Positions 45,216 to 54,861 are shown, numbered from the stretch's first letter. The stretch: DNA of 64,000 bases from Persicobacter psychrovividus (GCF_036492425.1 NZ_AP025297.1:142277-206276), one strand, 5' to 3'. A program made the numbers and translations. The notes: a model not told the origin generated them from the letters alone.

Positions 45216-45918
45216 AAAATTAATCTTAATTCAAAAAAATTGGGTTATTTATTAATTAATGCGAAAACTAACCGTCAAAAAAATTGCTCCACAGGCTAAT
45301 AATATCCTTTCTCACAGACAGGCATATGTACTTGCTTATGGTGAGCAAATTGGTTTCAATGGCAACAAATTAAAATTTCATTTAAAGATGATTTCCAATT
45401 TGCTAATCCCAAAACCCACAACGATCCTGGATAACCAAATACCAATTTCCTAATATAATTGATAAAATTCGATATTCTAAAAAAATAGTCAACTAAGCTG
45501 AATGTTTTTTATTGAATTGCTCAAATCGGACATTCTACGTCGGATATACACCAAAAAGGGATATTCTAAACCATATTAATTTGCTCAAATTTAGGTTAAA
45601 TTCAAACTTTATCACGATAAATAAATGGCTATATCAGACGCATAAATATACCATTAACAATAGCTCAAACCCTGATTTTCATGCAATTTTAATAAAATAT
45701 GCTACTACAAGTTGTGCTATTAATTTATAGCATCTTGTTTAACACGTGAACTTCCCCTTAATAAAATTCCTGCTATTCCCTTGTCTGATATTTAACTGGT
45801 ACAACCGTGACCCTTGTTTCGACCTCAACAATCGAAACATCAATTACCCTGTCGTTCCTTTGAGAGAACTTCTTTATAAAGTGCACAAATGTTCAAAAGT
45901 GATTGTTGTATTCCACAA
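45216..45918. other. Long AT-rich non-coding gap with short direct repeats
   Basis: No convincing gene: open stretches of 60-72 codons at 45259, 45512 and 45746 have low-complexity, AT-driven composition and no recognisable motif. Two copies of TTGCTCAAAT (45517-45526, 45581-45590) and three related decamers, GATATTCTAA (45471-45480), GACATTCTAC (45529-45538) and GATATTCTAA (45560-45569), fall within 120 bp. The interval holds the AraC promoter and the 3' flank of the T9SS protein gene. Confidence 0.5.
45471..45590. promoter_or_regulatory. Cluster of short direct repeats, possible regulator sites
   Basis: Decamers GAYATTCTAM at 45471, 45529 and 45560, plus TTGCTCAAAT at 45517 and 45581, all in the same orientation. 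They lie 255-375 bases upstream of the AraC-family ATG. Direct-repeat half-sites are common for AraC proteins, but in AT-rich DNA some repetition is expected by chance. Confidence 0.3.
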
Positions 45919-45993
45919 TAAAAAAATAGCTGGAACGCCATGATTGGACGCAGGAAATTTAACCTCCAACATCCCGATCACAGAATTCCAGCT
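45919..45993 (-). terminator. Terminator-like hairpin with a long loop after the T9SS cadherin-like gene
   Basis: AGCTGGAA (45928-45935) pairs with TTCCAGCT (45986-45993), 8 bp perfect, over a 50-base loop that can fold further. On the - strand the 3' arm is followed by ATTTTTTTATT. It lies about 70 bases past the stop at 46063. Confidence 0.55.
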
Positions 45994-46062
45994 TATTTAT
46001 TCAGCCCCCCCTTGCAGGGAACCTTTTAAAAGTTACTCCTCTTACATCAACCATTGGTCCTG

Positions 46063-48981
46063 CTAAGGGACAAAAATCTTAATCACATAATTATCAATAT
46101 TGACTATATAAACACCTGAATTCACCAATACATTCACCTCTGTGTTGAATGTGTTTGAACGGTGTACCAATCGCCCATTTAATTCATAAACAGCAATGGC
46201 CTCTCTACCCTCTAAGCCCGAAATCAATATTCTTCCTTCTTTCGTCAGAATATGATAAGGTATTTTTGATAAATCTGAGGCATTGACCACTTCAACACTG
46301 AAATTAATGAGGTATATTTTTTCATTGCCTGCCTCAGCCACTACACGAATTTGATGCTCCATCTCAGTACCTAAAATTGCAATTGTTCCTGTCCCCTCAA
46401 TCTGAGCTTTGTCATCTGTAGCAATTGCAGCAACGTTCACTTGGGTCGTGCCTGCGGCCAATACCACATTATAGCCATCTGTTTCCGGATCAAAGCTTGG
46501 TACTGAAATATCATCCACTGAAAGGGCCGATAAAGTTGCCTCCTCCGATGCTGATACTGTGAAATTGATGGTATAAACCTGAATTTCTGATTCATTCAGC
46601 CTCACGCTTACTTCGTGCACTAAATTACCCTGACTTAAATCAACAGTACCAACACCTTCAATAGTGGCCGTTGGATCCGTCGCCGTAGCCGATACCTCGA
46701 CAGCAATAGTATTGGCTTCCAGCGATACATGATAAGCCAACTGACCACTTTCAAAACCATCAATGGTTTGATCGTTGATTTTCAAGTCAGATAAGGTCGC
46801 AAGATTTGGTGTTGTGAAGGCTATATTGATTGTGTAGGTTTTTGTATTGCCTGCTGGTGCAGTTACCACAACCTCATGAGTTGATTCGTCAGCAGAAATT
46901 GAAACCGTGCCAAGACCACTAATGGATGCCGCTTGATTTTCTGCTGTCGCTCCTATTTCAATTTCAGTAATATTGGAAGGCATATCTATTGTATAGTTAG
47001 TGATTGCAGGATCAAAATCAATAACAGAGTTACCATCAACGGTCAAGGCTGAAAGGTTTGCATTATCAGAAAGATCATCCACCGCAAAAGTCATATTGTA
47101 AATATTGGCAACATTATTTTTACCAGATAAATCAATACAATGGATTCGTAATACCATCAATTCATTGGCAACTAACTGTATAGGAGCTTCAATAAAACGA
47201 TCGTCGGCATCATCCCAGTCACCTTCGGTACCCGTAAATGGAATGTTATGAGAATTATCTGGATTAGATACCCAATCTTCACCCAACTTATAGGCTGAAA
47301 CATTCAAATAACTGTTATCAACGTCATATCCATTTGCACACTTGATAATAACTGAAGCGTTAAGATCCGTTTTTGAATACACCAAATATTCCACATAAGC
47401 ATTATTTTTGGTCTCATTAATTCTATGATCTAAAGTAAAAAGGCCCCACTGGTCATAAGCATCTGTGGCCATTTTAAAAGTGTTTCCATCAACAACTTCG
47501 ATTGGTGAGAAAATGGATATGGTATATACTTTTACAACCCCAGACTCGGAGGTTACTTTGATGTCAAATTGGTTTTTGCCCTGCTCTAAAGTTTTATCAC
47601 CAATCCCCTCGACAGCCTGCGCTGCGTCATCGTTAGCAAGGCCACCAATATTAATACTGCTAACATCAGCATTATAGGTGAACGTATAGTTGATTACCGA
47701 TGGGTCGAAACCTTCAATCGTTTGACCATCAATAGTCAAATCTTTTAAATCAGCATCATCAGAACCTGTTCGTGGACTATGCCATTTAATGCCAAAAATA
47801 TCTGCTGCATTATTTTGATCAGTTATACCATAGATTCGTACGATCCTTGCCTCATTTGCTTTAAAATCAATGGTCATTTCAACGAATTTTTCCTCAGAAG
47901 AATTCCAGTTGGTAAAAGGAATATTGATTGATTTATTTTCATCAAGTACCCACTCCTCATCAAGTCCATAATCATTAATATTCAAATAACTATTTGGTGT
48001 ATCATAACCATTCGTACAGTTAACATGAAACAACAACGATTGGTCTGTTTCCGAATAGACATAATATTCAATATAATCCCCAGTAGCAATCTGATTTAAT
48101 TTAGTATCGCTTCCAGCAATCCCATTGTTTTTGAACGCATCGGATGCGCTTCTAATAATTGAGCCATCCTGAACACTTAAAGGAAGAAAAAGATTCAAGG
48201 TATATTCTTGATCCAAACCTGATTCAGCCGTTACGGTAACCACCACTTCATTTTTTCCTTCCATCAACTGATGCTCACCCGTTCCTGCAACTCCTTGAGC
48301 CTTATCGTCATTTGCTTCAGCCGCAATATTTACCTTTTGCGTACCCAATGGTAAAGCAATATTATAAGTATATGTTCCTGAGTTAAAGCCTTCCACTTCC
48401 TTACCGTCGATGGTTAAAGACTTTAAAGTGGCATCGATAGATCCCTTCTCCTCTTCAACGGCTATATTATGAATATTTGCGACCCAGTTATCTGCCGTTT
48501 CATCCAAAAACCGGATACGCATCACATAAGCCTGATTAGCCTCTACGGTGATAGGAAAATAATAAGACTTCTGATCAGTCCATTCCCCACGAGTTAATAA
48601 AACGGTTTCACCTGTACCCTCCTCTGGCCATTGCTCTCCAACCTTATAAACTCCAACGTTCAAATTTGCTGTACTGCTCTGAGTACCTGCCAACAAATGA
48701 ACGATAAAATTGCCACTTGTACCAGATTTAATTTGGTACTCCACATAGGCCCCACGCTTGGATGTATCAATCCGATCATCTGCAATTCTTAGTTCCTGTC
48801 CACTGTCAGCATTTTTTTTATCAATTAAATGAGTTGAAAATAAAAACTCGGTATCTGCATCCCCCTCAACCGTAGGGATGAGTCTGACTTTTGTTGGGTC
48901 TTCTTGTCCATAACTAAAAGTGCAAGTAAAGATGAATGTCAAAAGCAAGAGCAATGACATAATTTTGTCAAAAAATCTCAT
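46063..48981 (-). CDS. T9SS cargo: three CBM-like modules alternating with five cadherin-like repeats
   Basis: 972 residues, signal peptide to SYGQ (residue 26). Modules by internal similarity: CBM-like about 28-178, cadherin-like 183-267, CBM-like 270-400, cadherin-like 410-493, CBM-like 495-633, then three cadherin-like repeats 640-722, 727-809, 814-897. The repeats share (A)(T/D)L-L-(I/V)(D/N)(G/D)-(V/I)-(G/D)F(D/N/E) starts and YT(I/L)N(I/F) ends, typical of the cadherin-like beta-sandwich domain. CBM-like modules share (Y/I)VEY(L/Q) and NGYD-(D/P)NSYLN(V/I). The C-terminus (about 905-972, GREAIAVYELNGRLVHRS...) is a T9SS sorting domain. No catalytic domain is recognisable, so it is probably a cell-surface glycan-binding scaffold, perhaps substituting for a SusD/SusE-type role. 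Confidence 0.75.
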   Translation of the reverse strand: MRFFDKIMSLLLLLTFIFTCTFSYGQEDPTKVRLIPTVEGDADTEFLFSTHLIDKKNADSGQELRIADDRIDTSKRGAYVEYQIKSGTSGNFIVHLLAGTQSSTANLNVGVYKVGEQWPEEGTGETVLLTRGEWTDQKSYYFPITVEANQAYVMRIRFLDETADNWVANIHNIAVEEEKGSIDATLKSLTIDGKEVEGFNSGTYTYNIALPLGTQKVNIAAEANDDKAQGVAGTGEHQLMEGKNEVVVTVTAESGLDQEYTLNLFLPLSVQDGSIIRSASDAFKNNGIAGSDTKLNQIATGDYIEYYVYSETDQSLLFHVNCTNGYDTPNSYLNINDYGLDEEWVLDENKSINIPFTNWNSSEEKFVEMTIDFKANEARIVRIYGITDQNNAADIFGIKWHSPRTGSDDADLKDLTIDGQTIEGFDPSVINYTFTYNADVSSINIGGLANDDAAQAVEGIGDKTLEQGKNQFDIKVTSESGVVKVYTISIFSPIEVVDGNTFKMATDAYDQWGLFTLDHRINETKNNAYVEYLVYSKTDLNASVIIKCANGYDVDNSYLNVSAYKLGEDWVSNPDNSHNIPFTGTEGDWDDADDRFIEAPIQLVANELMVLRIHCIDLSGKNNVANIYNMTFAVDDLSDNANLSALTVDGNSVIDFDPAITNYTIDMPSNITEIEIGATAENQAASISGLGTVSISADESTHEVVVTAPAGNTKTYTINIAFTTPNLATLSDLKINDQTIDGFESGQLAYHVSLEANTIAVEVSATATDPTATIEGVGTVDLSQGNLVHEVSVRLNESEIQVYTINFTVSASEEATLSALSVDDISVPSFDPETDGYNVVLAAGTTQVNVAAIATDDKAQIEGTGTIAILGTEMEHQIRVVAEAGNEKIYLINFSVEVVNASDLSKIPYHILTKEGRILISGLEGREAIAVYELNGRLVHRSNTFNTEVNVLVNSGVYIVNIDNYVIKIFVP

Positions 48982-49112
48982 AGTTAACTATTTGTTGGTT
49001 ATAAAAATTTAAGCAATAAAGAACACTTATAATCAAAGTATTAACTCACACAAATACCGATGATCTACAATACCAATATCTATGCTTTCAGAATGATCAA
49101 GTGTTACTTACA

Positions 49113-51119
49113 TCACATAGGTTGTTCTAAGGCTTGTATATGCATGACAAAACCATTATTTGGCTTAACCTGCATTGTTATTTTACTATTTTTATTTACT
49201 TCCTTTCTATCAATTCGAACCTTTGTACGAGTCGGCTGTTGTTCATCGTCTGAATATATTTTACAGACGTAGGGTACATCTTCACCCAAAAAGCCAAAAT
49301 CAATATCTACCTTATTAGCATCCATTCCATTGATACAACCAATAAACCAATCCCTTCCCTTCCGTCTTGCAATAACTCCGATTTCGCCAATTTTACCCAC
49401 AAGTACTTTTGTCTCATCCCAAACCGTGGGTACATTATCAAAAAATTCGAGTTCAGGTTCATTACCTATATGCTTGGTATTGCCCCAAAGGGCATCATCC
49501 TTCATTGGAGCCGCAGGTGCGCTATCATACCAATACAAAAATTGAAGAGGGCTGTAGATACATACCGTTTTTGCGAGCTGGGAGGCATTTGAGCCCATGG
49601 TTTTTACCCGCTTATTATAATAACAGACCGTATTGTCTGATGCTCCAGCCAAACTACGTGTAAACATCGTGATGAGCGTATGGCTATTCGGTACCGTTTC
49701 CTCATCCCCACGAATTCCTTCTTGAGTTAACAAATTGGGATAAGTTCTTGAAAAACCCGTTGGGCGATATTCATCATGCACATTAACAATCATCTGATGG
49801 TCTGCGGTTTTCTTCACCGCCTCGTGCATCCACTTTGTAGCCTCATAATCTCCTACGCGTACAAATCCATATTTTATCCCTGCTACTCCCCATTTTTTGA
49901 ATAGCGGGAGCAAATCATCAAGTTGCTTTTCCAACGCCCTGCGATTAACATAAAGCATCACTTTGACTCCTTTGCTTTTGGCATATTGGCATATATTTTC
50001 CAAATCAAAAGGCCCTTTAGAGCGTTTGGGGTCAAGTGTAATGGTGGTTGCATCAGATTCATCATCCATTTCATTACCATACCATCCGGCATCAAAATGA
50101 ACATATTGCATATTGTGACTTGCGACAAAATCAATCGCTGAATAAGCACCTTCAGTCGTTAGGGTTCCTTCCCGCAAGACTTTTCCTGGCGTAATCCAAG
50201 AGGCATCCTCCAATGCACAAGGATCATTTAGATTCTCCAATAAAAAGTTGTTTTCCAATAACTTGCCATGACTTTCAGCCATCATCACCACCCGCCATGG
50301 CGATTGAATAGGCAATTTAGCTTTAACTTTTGCATCCTTAGATCGCTGGCCACTCACCGCTCCTGATACAACATCTTGATTGAGGTCGTCGATCTTGCCA
50401 TCAAGAGAAGAAACAATCTCCATTGCGCCCTCTTTACCTGAATTATAACTCAGCCGCGCATAATCAACCAATCGTGCTTCTGCCAAGGCAATTTTCTTAT
50501 TGTCTGCTATTTCTATTAACAGGGGGCGTTCACAACCTTCTTCTAACTGACTTAAAGGAATTGGCCGATACTCACCTTGCGCGGTTAGCTTTCCCACTTC
50601 CCGTTTTGGAGTGGACCAAACACGATGATCCTGGGCAAATCGGTAGGTGATCAACTCCTCATCAAGTTTGATTTCTCCCAAGCCTTCCTGTTCTGGGATC
50701 TCATAAGCAAAAGCCACCCCTTCATTATATGCACGGCCTATAATATTCAATTGTGCCGTTTTACTTTTAAGGAAAATCTTGACCTCATTATAATGATTCG
50801 GTATTGAGCTTCGCTCTCCAATTGATGTAGACCACTGATCATTAATAGATTTCTTCTCTGTTTTTACAACAGAAAAAGGATTACTAAAATCAATATCCAA
50901 TGATTGGAGATTAATAACTGAAGGTAATATAACTTCTTGCCCGTCGTAATTTACACTAAAAACGATCCCTTGCTCAGTTTCAGGGGACACCGTCAATACC
51001 TTTCGGCTGTCAGGTGATTTTAGTTCAATATTTGTCCTTTTTGAGCAAGCCCCAAAAGCAACACCAATAAATATCAGTGTAAGGAAATAGTATCGGTTGA
51101 TTAGGTGAAATGTTCTCAT
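49113..51119 (-). CDS. GH97-family glycosidase, lipoprotein
   Basis: 668 residues. A lipoprotein signal ends at GVAFGACSK (lipidated Cys25). The GH97 N-terminal beta-super-sandwich (about 30-290) precedes the barrel, with MQYVHFDAGWYG (337-348), KVMLYVNRRALE, GVAGIKYGFVRVGDYE (411-426) and VNVHDEYRPTGFSRTYPN (445-462), then TQEGIRGDEE (465-474). Family known: retaining members carry an Asp nucleophile after GIK-x; here that position is Gly418. Inverting members have Glu as base after the conserved His of H-E-x-x-RPTG; here it is Asp449 (HDEYRPTG). So it matches neither classical type exactly, though Glu467 and Glu473 align with the Ca2+/acid glutamates. Substrate (alpha-glucoside, alpha-galactoside or other) is open. 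It follows the long lyase gene by 124 bases. Confidence 0.88.
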   Translation of the reverse strand: MRTFHLINRYYFLTLIFIGVAFGACSKRTNIELKSPDSRKVLTVSPETEQGIVFSVNYDGQEVILPSVINLQSLDIDFSNPFSVVKTEKKSINDQWSTSIGERSSIPNHYNEVKIFLKSKTAQLNIIGRAYNEGVAFAYEIPEQEGLGEIKLDEELITYRFAQDHRVWSTPKREVGKLTAQGEYRPIPLSQLEEGCERPLLIEIADNKKIALAEARLVDYARLSYNSGKEGAMEIVSSLDGKIDDLNQDVVSGAVSGQRSKDAKVKAKLPIQSPWRVVMMAESHGKLLENNFLLENLNDPCALEDASWITPGKVLREGTLTTEGAYSAIDFVASHNMQYVHFDAGWYGNEMDDESDATTITLDPKRSKGPFDLENICQYAKSKGVKVMLYVNRRALEKQLDDLLPLFKKWGVAGIKYGFVRVGDYEATKWMHEAVKKTADHQMIVNVHDEYRPTGFSRTYPNLLTQEGIRGDEETVPNSHTLITMFTRSLAGASDNTVCYYNKRVKTMGSNASQLAKTVCIYSPLQFLYWYDSAPAAPMKDDALWGNTKHIGNEPELEFFDNVPTVWDETKVLVGKIGEIGVIARRKGRDWFIGCINGMDANKVDIDFGFLGEDVPYVCKIYSDDEQQPTRTKVRIDRKEVNKNSKITMQVKPNNGFVMHIQALEQPM

Positions 51120-51155
51120 GGAGAATAAATATTAAAAAATTGCTGTAATTTTTTT

Positions 51156-51187
51156 GGTAAGGACTACCCTGCTATGGCAGCCTTACC
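51156..51187. repeat. Nested stem-loop between the 1176-aa lyase and GH97 genes
   Basis: GGTAAGG (51156-51162) pairs with CCTTACC (51181-51187); inside it CTGC (51169-51172) pairs with GCAG (51177-51180) around a 4-base loop. Transcribed on the - strand it is followed by an A tract, not a U tract, so it is not a standard terminator; a 5'-UTR or processing element for the GH97 message is possible. Confidence 0.45.
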
Positions 51188-51243
51188 GTGGTTAATTAAA
51201 ATGATGTTTATAAATGAATACTTAATCGCAGGTATATCTCGCT

Positions 51244-54200
51244 TTATAGCATTTCTTTAAAAATAGCTTGTACCTTTTTTTCAGTTCGTTCTTCTCGGAT
51301 CAATTCACCATGGAGATACTCTTTTGTTTGAACTTCAATTGAGTTTTGAGCATCTTCCAAATTATGAATAGTAATCTCCTGCCTTCTACCATCTTTCAAT
51401 TGGACAATCAGTTGATCAGCATTTTCAGCATTGACCGATTCAATCGCAGAAGCTTCTTCATAAGGTTCAATAACCGATAGAAAACGGGCAGTTTTGCCAT
51501 GAGATCTAACGGCCATTGTTTTACGTCGAGAGGTTTCATCTCCGAGCGGAAAATCGCCGCCGATACGCGCTATAAATTTAATAGCATTCAGCTCAGACAA
51601 ATCAAGTGTAATTTCAGCTGCTTGAGCATGGTTCTCAGGCATTCCAGGGAAAGGATTTGCCATATGCTTTCCACCTAATTTTACGGGTCCACCATAATAA
51701 TCAAGTCCTATTTGAGCAGGCAATAACAAGTTATTGGACTTAAAAGGTAAGTCTTTAAGGAACCGTTCGCTGCCGTCAGCCAATAGTACCTTGGCATCCC
51801 CCCAAAAAATTGTATTATTCTGAATTTTCCCAGCAACCTTGGTGGTTAAGTGCAGCTCATTTTTACCCTGAATATCCAAGGCAATGTTTTTACTTCCGAG
51901 AATCCATGCGCCTGTGCTATCATTAAGCAGCATTTCTCCATCGGCGGCAATGCTATACCATAATTGTTTATTTACCGCAAAGTTTTCAGGAGCCGTACCG
52001 ATCATGACCTCATTATTTTTAGGCCAAGCGGTGAAAATATCCATTTTTAACGGTCCATCCTCACTATTAGGCATTCGTGCACCAGCGTTGTCACATTCAG
52101 CACCAAAGCACATTTCAAATACCGCACGCGAAGATCCTTTTGTTTCATACCAATTGCAATCTGTAGTAAACTGTGCGCTGCTCAATGGATCATCACTCAT
52201 TTGATTTTGGTGTGTTTTCAACTTAACCTGATCTGCGGTGATCCCCATGAAACCTTTCATTTGGAAAAGCCAGTCAAAATCATGCGCTTGCTCAGCCTCC
52301 ATATAATCAGCTAAAATCACGTAATCATCCATCATCACCATCAGTCTCCTTTGTAAAATATCTTCCGTAGGATCTGACACTTGACCATATTTTGGCGCAT
52401 CCTCAGGAATGCTCAATGAGCGACCTTCCTCCCATGCTTTTTGTGCAAAAGTGTAGTCTTTTTTATCTCCATAGATCATTCCACCATAGGGAGGATTTAC
52501 CCATGTGGCTTTTGTTTCAACAGCAGCGGCCTGCATCATTTCTCCCTCATAGAAAAGTGTCCTGAAACTTTCCCGAGGCTCCTGCATTTTCAAGTCCACG
52601 GTAACCATGTTTTTATTCACCGAGTTTTGTACCAAAAACTTATACAGGTAGGACTTGTAACCGTACCAGTACATCTCAGGATTAAAGAAACTGCGCCCAT
52701 AACGCATCATGCTAAGAAAACTCCCTCTGTCGTAATGCCCATGATAACCACCATGTGTACCATAATGCAACACGGCCTGAATTTGATCTTTTTGTTCCCG
52801 ATCAGCAGTCTGGGAGCGCAATTGTACTACCCCCATATTATCGGCAAAAGCAGATTTTTTGGCTTTCTCTGAAACAACCTCAGGTAGTTCCGGCACCCCG
52901 TACAAAAGATTTCTTCCCTTGCCTCTATTAATTACTGCTGCATATTCCAGGTCACGGTAGAGGTAATAGGCTAATTCATAAGGCTCACCTGTTACCAGGC
53001 TCTCTTTGGCATCATTTACAGCAAAGATAACTCCTCGATAATCCAAAAAGGGAATCAAAGCATCCCACATATCTTTTATGCCAACACTCGGCTTATGCAA
53101 GGCGCCCCACTTATCAAAGTTCATCCCGTATAGTCCTGGTTTTCTGCGTTCAGGCAGCAATGAAAAATAAGGTGTTGTGCCAATGGGCATTTGAGCGTCT
53201 ACAAAGTTTTCTCCCCAGGGGCGCATAGCTATTGCCATTTCCGAAAACATGGTAGAACACCAGATATTATACCCCACAGCACACTCATACCACCATCCAT
53301 CACTCATGACTCCTTGGGTAAATTGTCGGTAGATCCCTGAAGGGGAATTTAAGGTCCAATCGACCAAATGCCAATCCTGAATCACCAAGGCACAATAAAA
53401 GGCACCAGCCAATTCACTTAAATCCCAGTTATTTACCCCTCCATCATCATTGCCCAGCATGGCCGTTTCAATATATAGTCGAAAGGTATGCTCTACACCT
53501 TGATGGTCTTCTTCCGTCAAAAGACCGCAGTCCATGATCATATCGTATGCTCTTGCCACATTCTGAAAAACACCCCCTTCTTTGACAAAATTATTTTGAT
53601 TGAAGCGGTATGTTGCCGGATAGCCTTGATCCTTATCATAAATCTTCCTCAAGAACTGCACACACTTTTGTGCATAAATTTGCTTACCGGTCAAACGGTA
53701 GGCCATGGCACAATTCATCATTTTACTGGCTTCACTTTCATGAAACAGATAAGGACCACGGAAAGAATCAATAGGCGCTGCCTTGGTGGAGTACTCGGGA
53801 ACAACCCATTTCTGAGCGTTTGCTTCTATTTTTTCAAGTTCTTCTTTGGCCCAATCATATTTTTCAGTTTTAGCAATAACTTCAGACCAGTTGTCTGCGG
53901 TATGTACCATAAAGGGGGAAGGCACGGTAACGGCTGTCGTAAATTCTATTGTTTTACTGCTTGCCCCATCAGCATTAGGGATGATTTTCAGCGTTTGTTT
54001 CTCTCGAACTCCTTGTGGTAGATGCGCTGGAATCTCTACTTCAACCAAAATTTGCTTTTGTTCCCCTACGGCTAATAAAACCGAAGCAGGTTTGACGGTC
54101 GCTTTCATGGACTCCCATCCCTGAACAGGAAAAGAACAATGAATTTGTTGGGGTTGATCACTGGCATTGACCACCTTGACTTGATAGCTCACCTTTTGCC

Positions 54201-54774
54201 CCGCATTTGCAGAAAGGCCCTGAATCGGAGCATCAACAGCTAAAACTTTACCTTTTGACAGATGTACGTTCCGTATTTGTAACTGGGTATTTTTCTCAGA
54301 AGCTACTGACAAATGTAGTTGTTTCACTCCTTGCAGTGTTCCACGCTGTCCTTCAGGCAAGTCAAATGCTTTCCAGGGAATGAATACCTGTTGCCAACCC
54401 TTGCCATGCAGCGTAACGGTTGCCTTATTTTCAAGTTGAAGCTTACGGATATTTTCCTCAGCCACCTTAAAAGTCAAGTCAATGACTGCCGAAGAACCTT
54501 CTTTTTGATAAAGATCAAATACAAAGCCTTCGTATTGACTCCAATCTTCGCCATGATAATAATCTCTGTATCCCTTGGACCAATTTTCTCCTTCAGGATA
54601 AGAATAACTTATATCCGTACCAGATTCAAAATAACCAACCTGTTTTTTTACTTTGGTAAAGCCACTCCAGTCCTCAAAATCATTGCTTCCAACAGCTCGA
54701 TTTAACTGCGCATCAGCACCAATTGGTAATAACGCGGTTAAAAAAACAAATATTAAAGCTCTCATTGTCTTCAT
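51244..54774 (-). CDS. Heparinase II/III-superfamily polysaccharide lyase, 1176 aa (paralog of the gene at 25898)
   Basis: Signal peptide to ADAQ (residue 23). The domain order mirrors the 1175-residue protein at 25898: jelly roll about 28-175, NEW3/Ig-like about 185-285, toroid about 295-620, beta-sandwiches to the end. Shared diagnostic segments are GWESM, NW-(V/L)-ELAGAFYCAL (Asn449 region), GWWYECAVGYN (493-503), YGTHGGYHGHYDRG (catalytic His region), MVMMDDYVILADY and TDCNWY-KG. The toroid start and the sandwich loops around EPRESFRTLFYEGE differ, suggesting different linkage or sulfation preference. Like its paralog it is expected to cleave uronate-containing chains by beta-elimination. 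It is flanked by a sulfatase (87 bases upstream) and GH97 (124 downstream). Confidence 0.8.
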   Translation of the reverse strand: MKTMRALIFVFLTALLPIGADAQLNRAVGSNDFEDWSGFTKVKKQVGYFESGTDISYSYPEGENWSKGYRDYYHGEDWSQYEGFVFDLYQKEGSSAVIDLTFKVAEENIRKLQLENKATVTLHGKGWQQVFIPWKAFDLPEGQRGTLQGVKQLHLSVASEKNTQLQIRNVHLSKGKVLAVDAPIQGLSANAGQKVSYQVKVVNASDQPQQIHCSFPVQGWESMKATVKPASVLLAVGEQKQILVEVEIPAHLPQGVREKQTLKIIPNADGASSKTIEFTTAVTVPSPFMVHTADNWSEVIAKTEKYDWAKEELEKIEANAQKWVVPEYSTKAAPIDSFRGPYLFHESEASKMMNCAMAYRLTGKQIYAQKCVQFLRKIYDKDQGYPATYRFNQNNFVKEGGVFQNVARAYDMIMDCGLLTEEDHQGVEHTFRLYIETAMLGNDDGGVNNWDLSELAGAFYCALVIQDWHLVDWTLNSPSGIYRQFTQGVMSDGWWYECAVGYNIWCSTMFSEMAIAMRPWGENFVDAQMPIGTTPYFSLLPERRKPGLYGMNFDKWGALHKPSVGIKDMWDALIPFLDYRGVIFAVNDAKESLVTGEPYELAYYLYRDLEYAAVINRGKGRNLLYGVPELPEVVSEKAKKSAFADNMGVVQLRSQTADREQKDQIQAVLHYGTHGGYHGHYDRGSFLSMMRYGRSFFNPEMYWYGYKSYLYKFLVQNSVNKNMVTVDLKMQEPRESFRTLFYEGEMMQAAAVETKATWVNPPYGGMIYGDKKDYTFAQKAWEEGRSLSIPEDAPKYGQVSDPTEDILQRRLMVMMDDYVILADYMEAEQAHDFDWLFQMKGFMGITADQVKLKTHQNQMSDDPLSSAQFTTDCNWYETKGSSRAVFEMCFGAECDNAGARMPNSEDGPLKMDIFTAWPKNNEVMIGTAPENFAVNKQLWYSIAADGEMLLNDSTGAWILGSKNIALDIQGKNELHLTTKVAGKIQNNTIFWGDAKVLLADGSERFLKDLPFKSNNLLLPAQIGLDYYGGPVKLGGKHMANPFPGMPENHAQAAEITLDLSELNAIKFIARIGGDFPLGDETSRRKTMAVRSHGKTARFLSVIEPYEEASAIESVNAENADQLIVQLKDGRRQEITIHNLEDAQNSIEVQTKEYLHGELIREERTEKKVQAIFKEML

Positions 54775-54813
54775 ATAAATACACTTAAAATAGCATCTGC
54801 ACTATGACTTTTG

Positions 54814-54840
54814 GATGATAAAATAATCTTGATTATCATC
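54814..54840. repeat. Small stem-loop between the S1_11-like sulfatase and lyase genes
   Basis: GATGATAA (54814-54821) pairs perfectly with TTATCATC (54833-54840), 11-base loop, 22 bases past the sulfatase stop. No U tract follows on the - strand, so it is probably a processing or stability hairpin. Confidence 0.4.
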
Positions 54841-54861
54841 TCTGTGCTGAAAAATTATAAA

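Noticed and set aside
45259..45943. Three short open frames (60-72 codons) in the gap upstream of the AraC gene, and the idea of a hidden IS remnant
   Set aside because: Their composition is AT-driven, with no motif, no plausible ribosome site and no similarity I recognise; the stretch near 45930-45990 is better explained as a terminator-like hairpin. A profile search of the gap would settle it.
51156..51187. Terminator of the 1176-residue lyase gene
   Set aside because: The stem is strong, but on the - strand it is followed by an A tract (complement of the T tract at 51149-51155), the opposite of a terminator.
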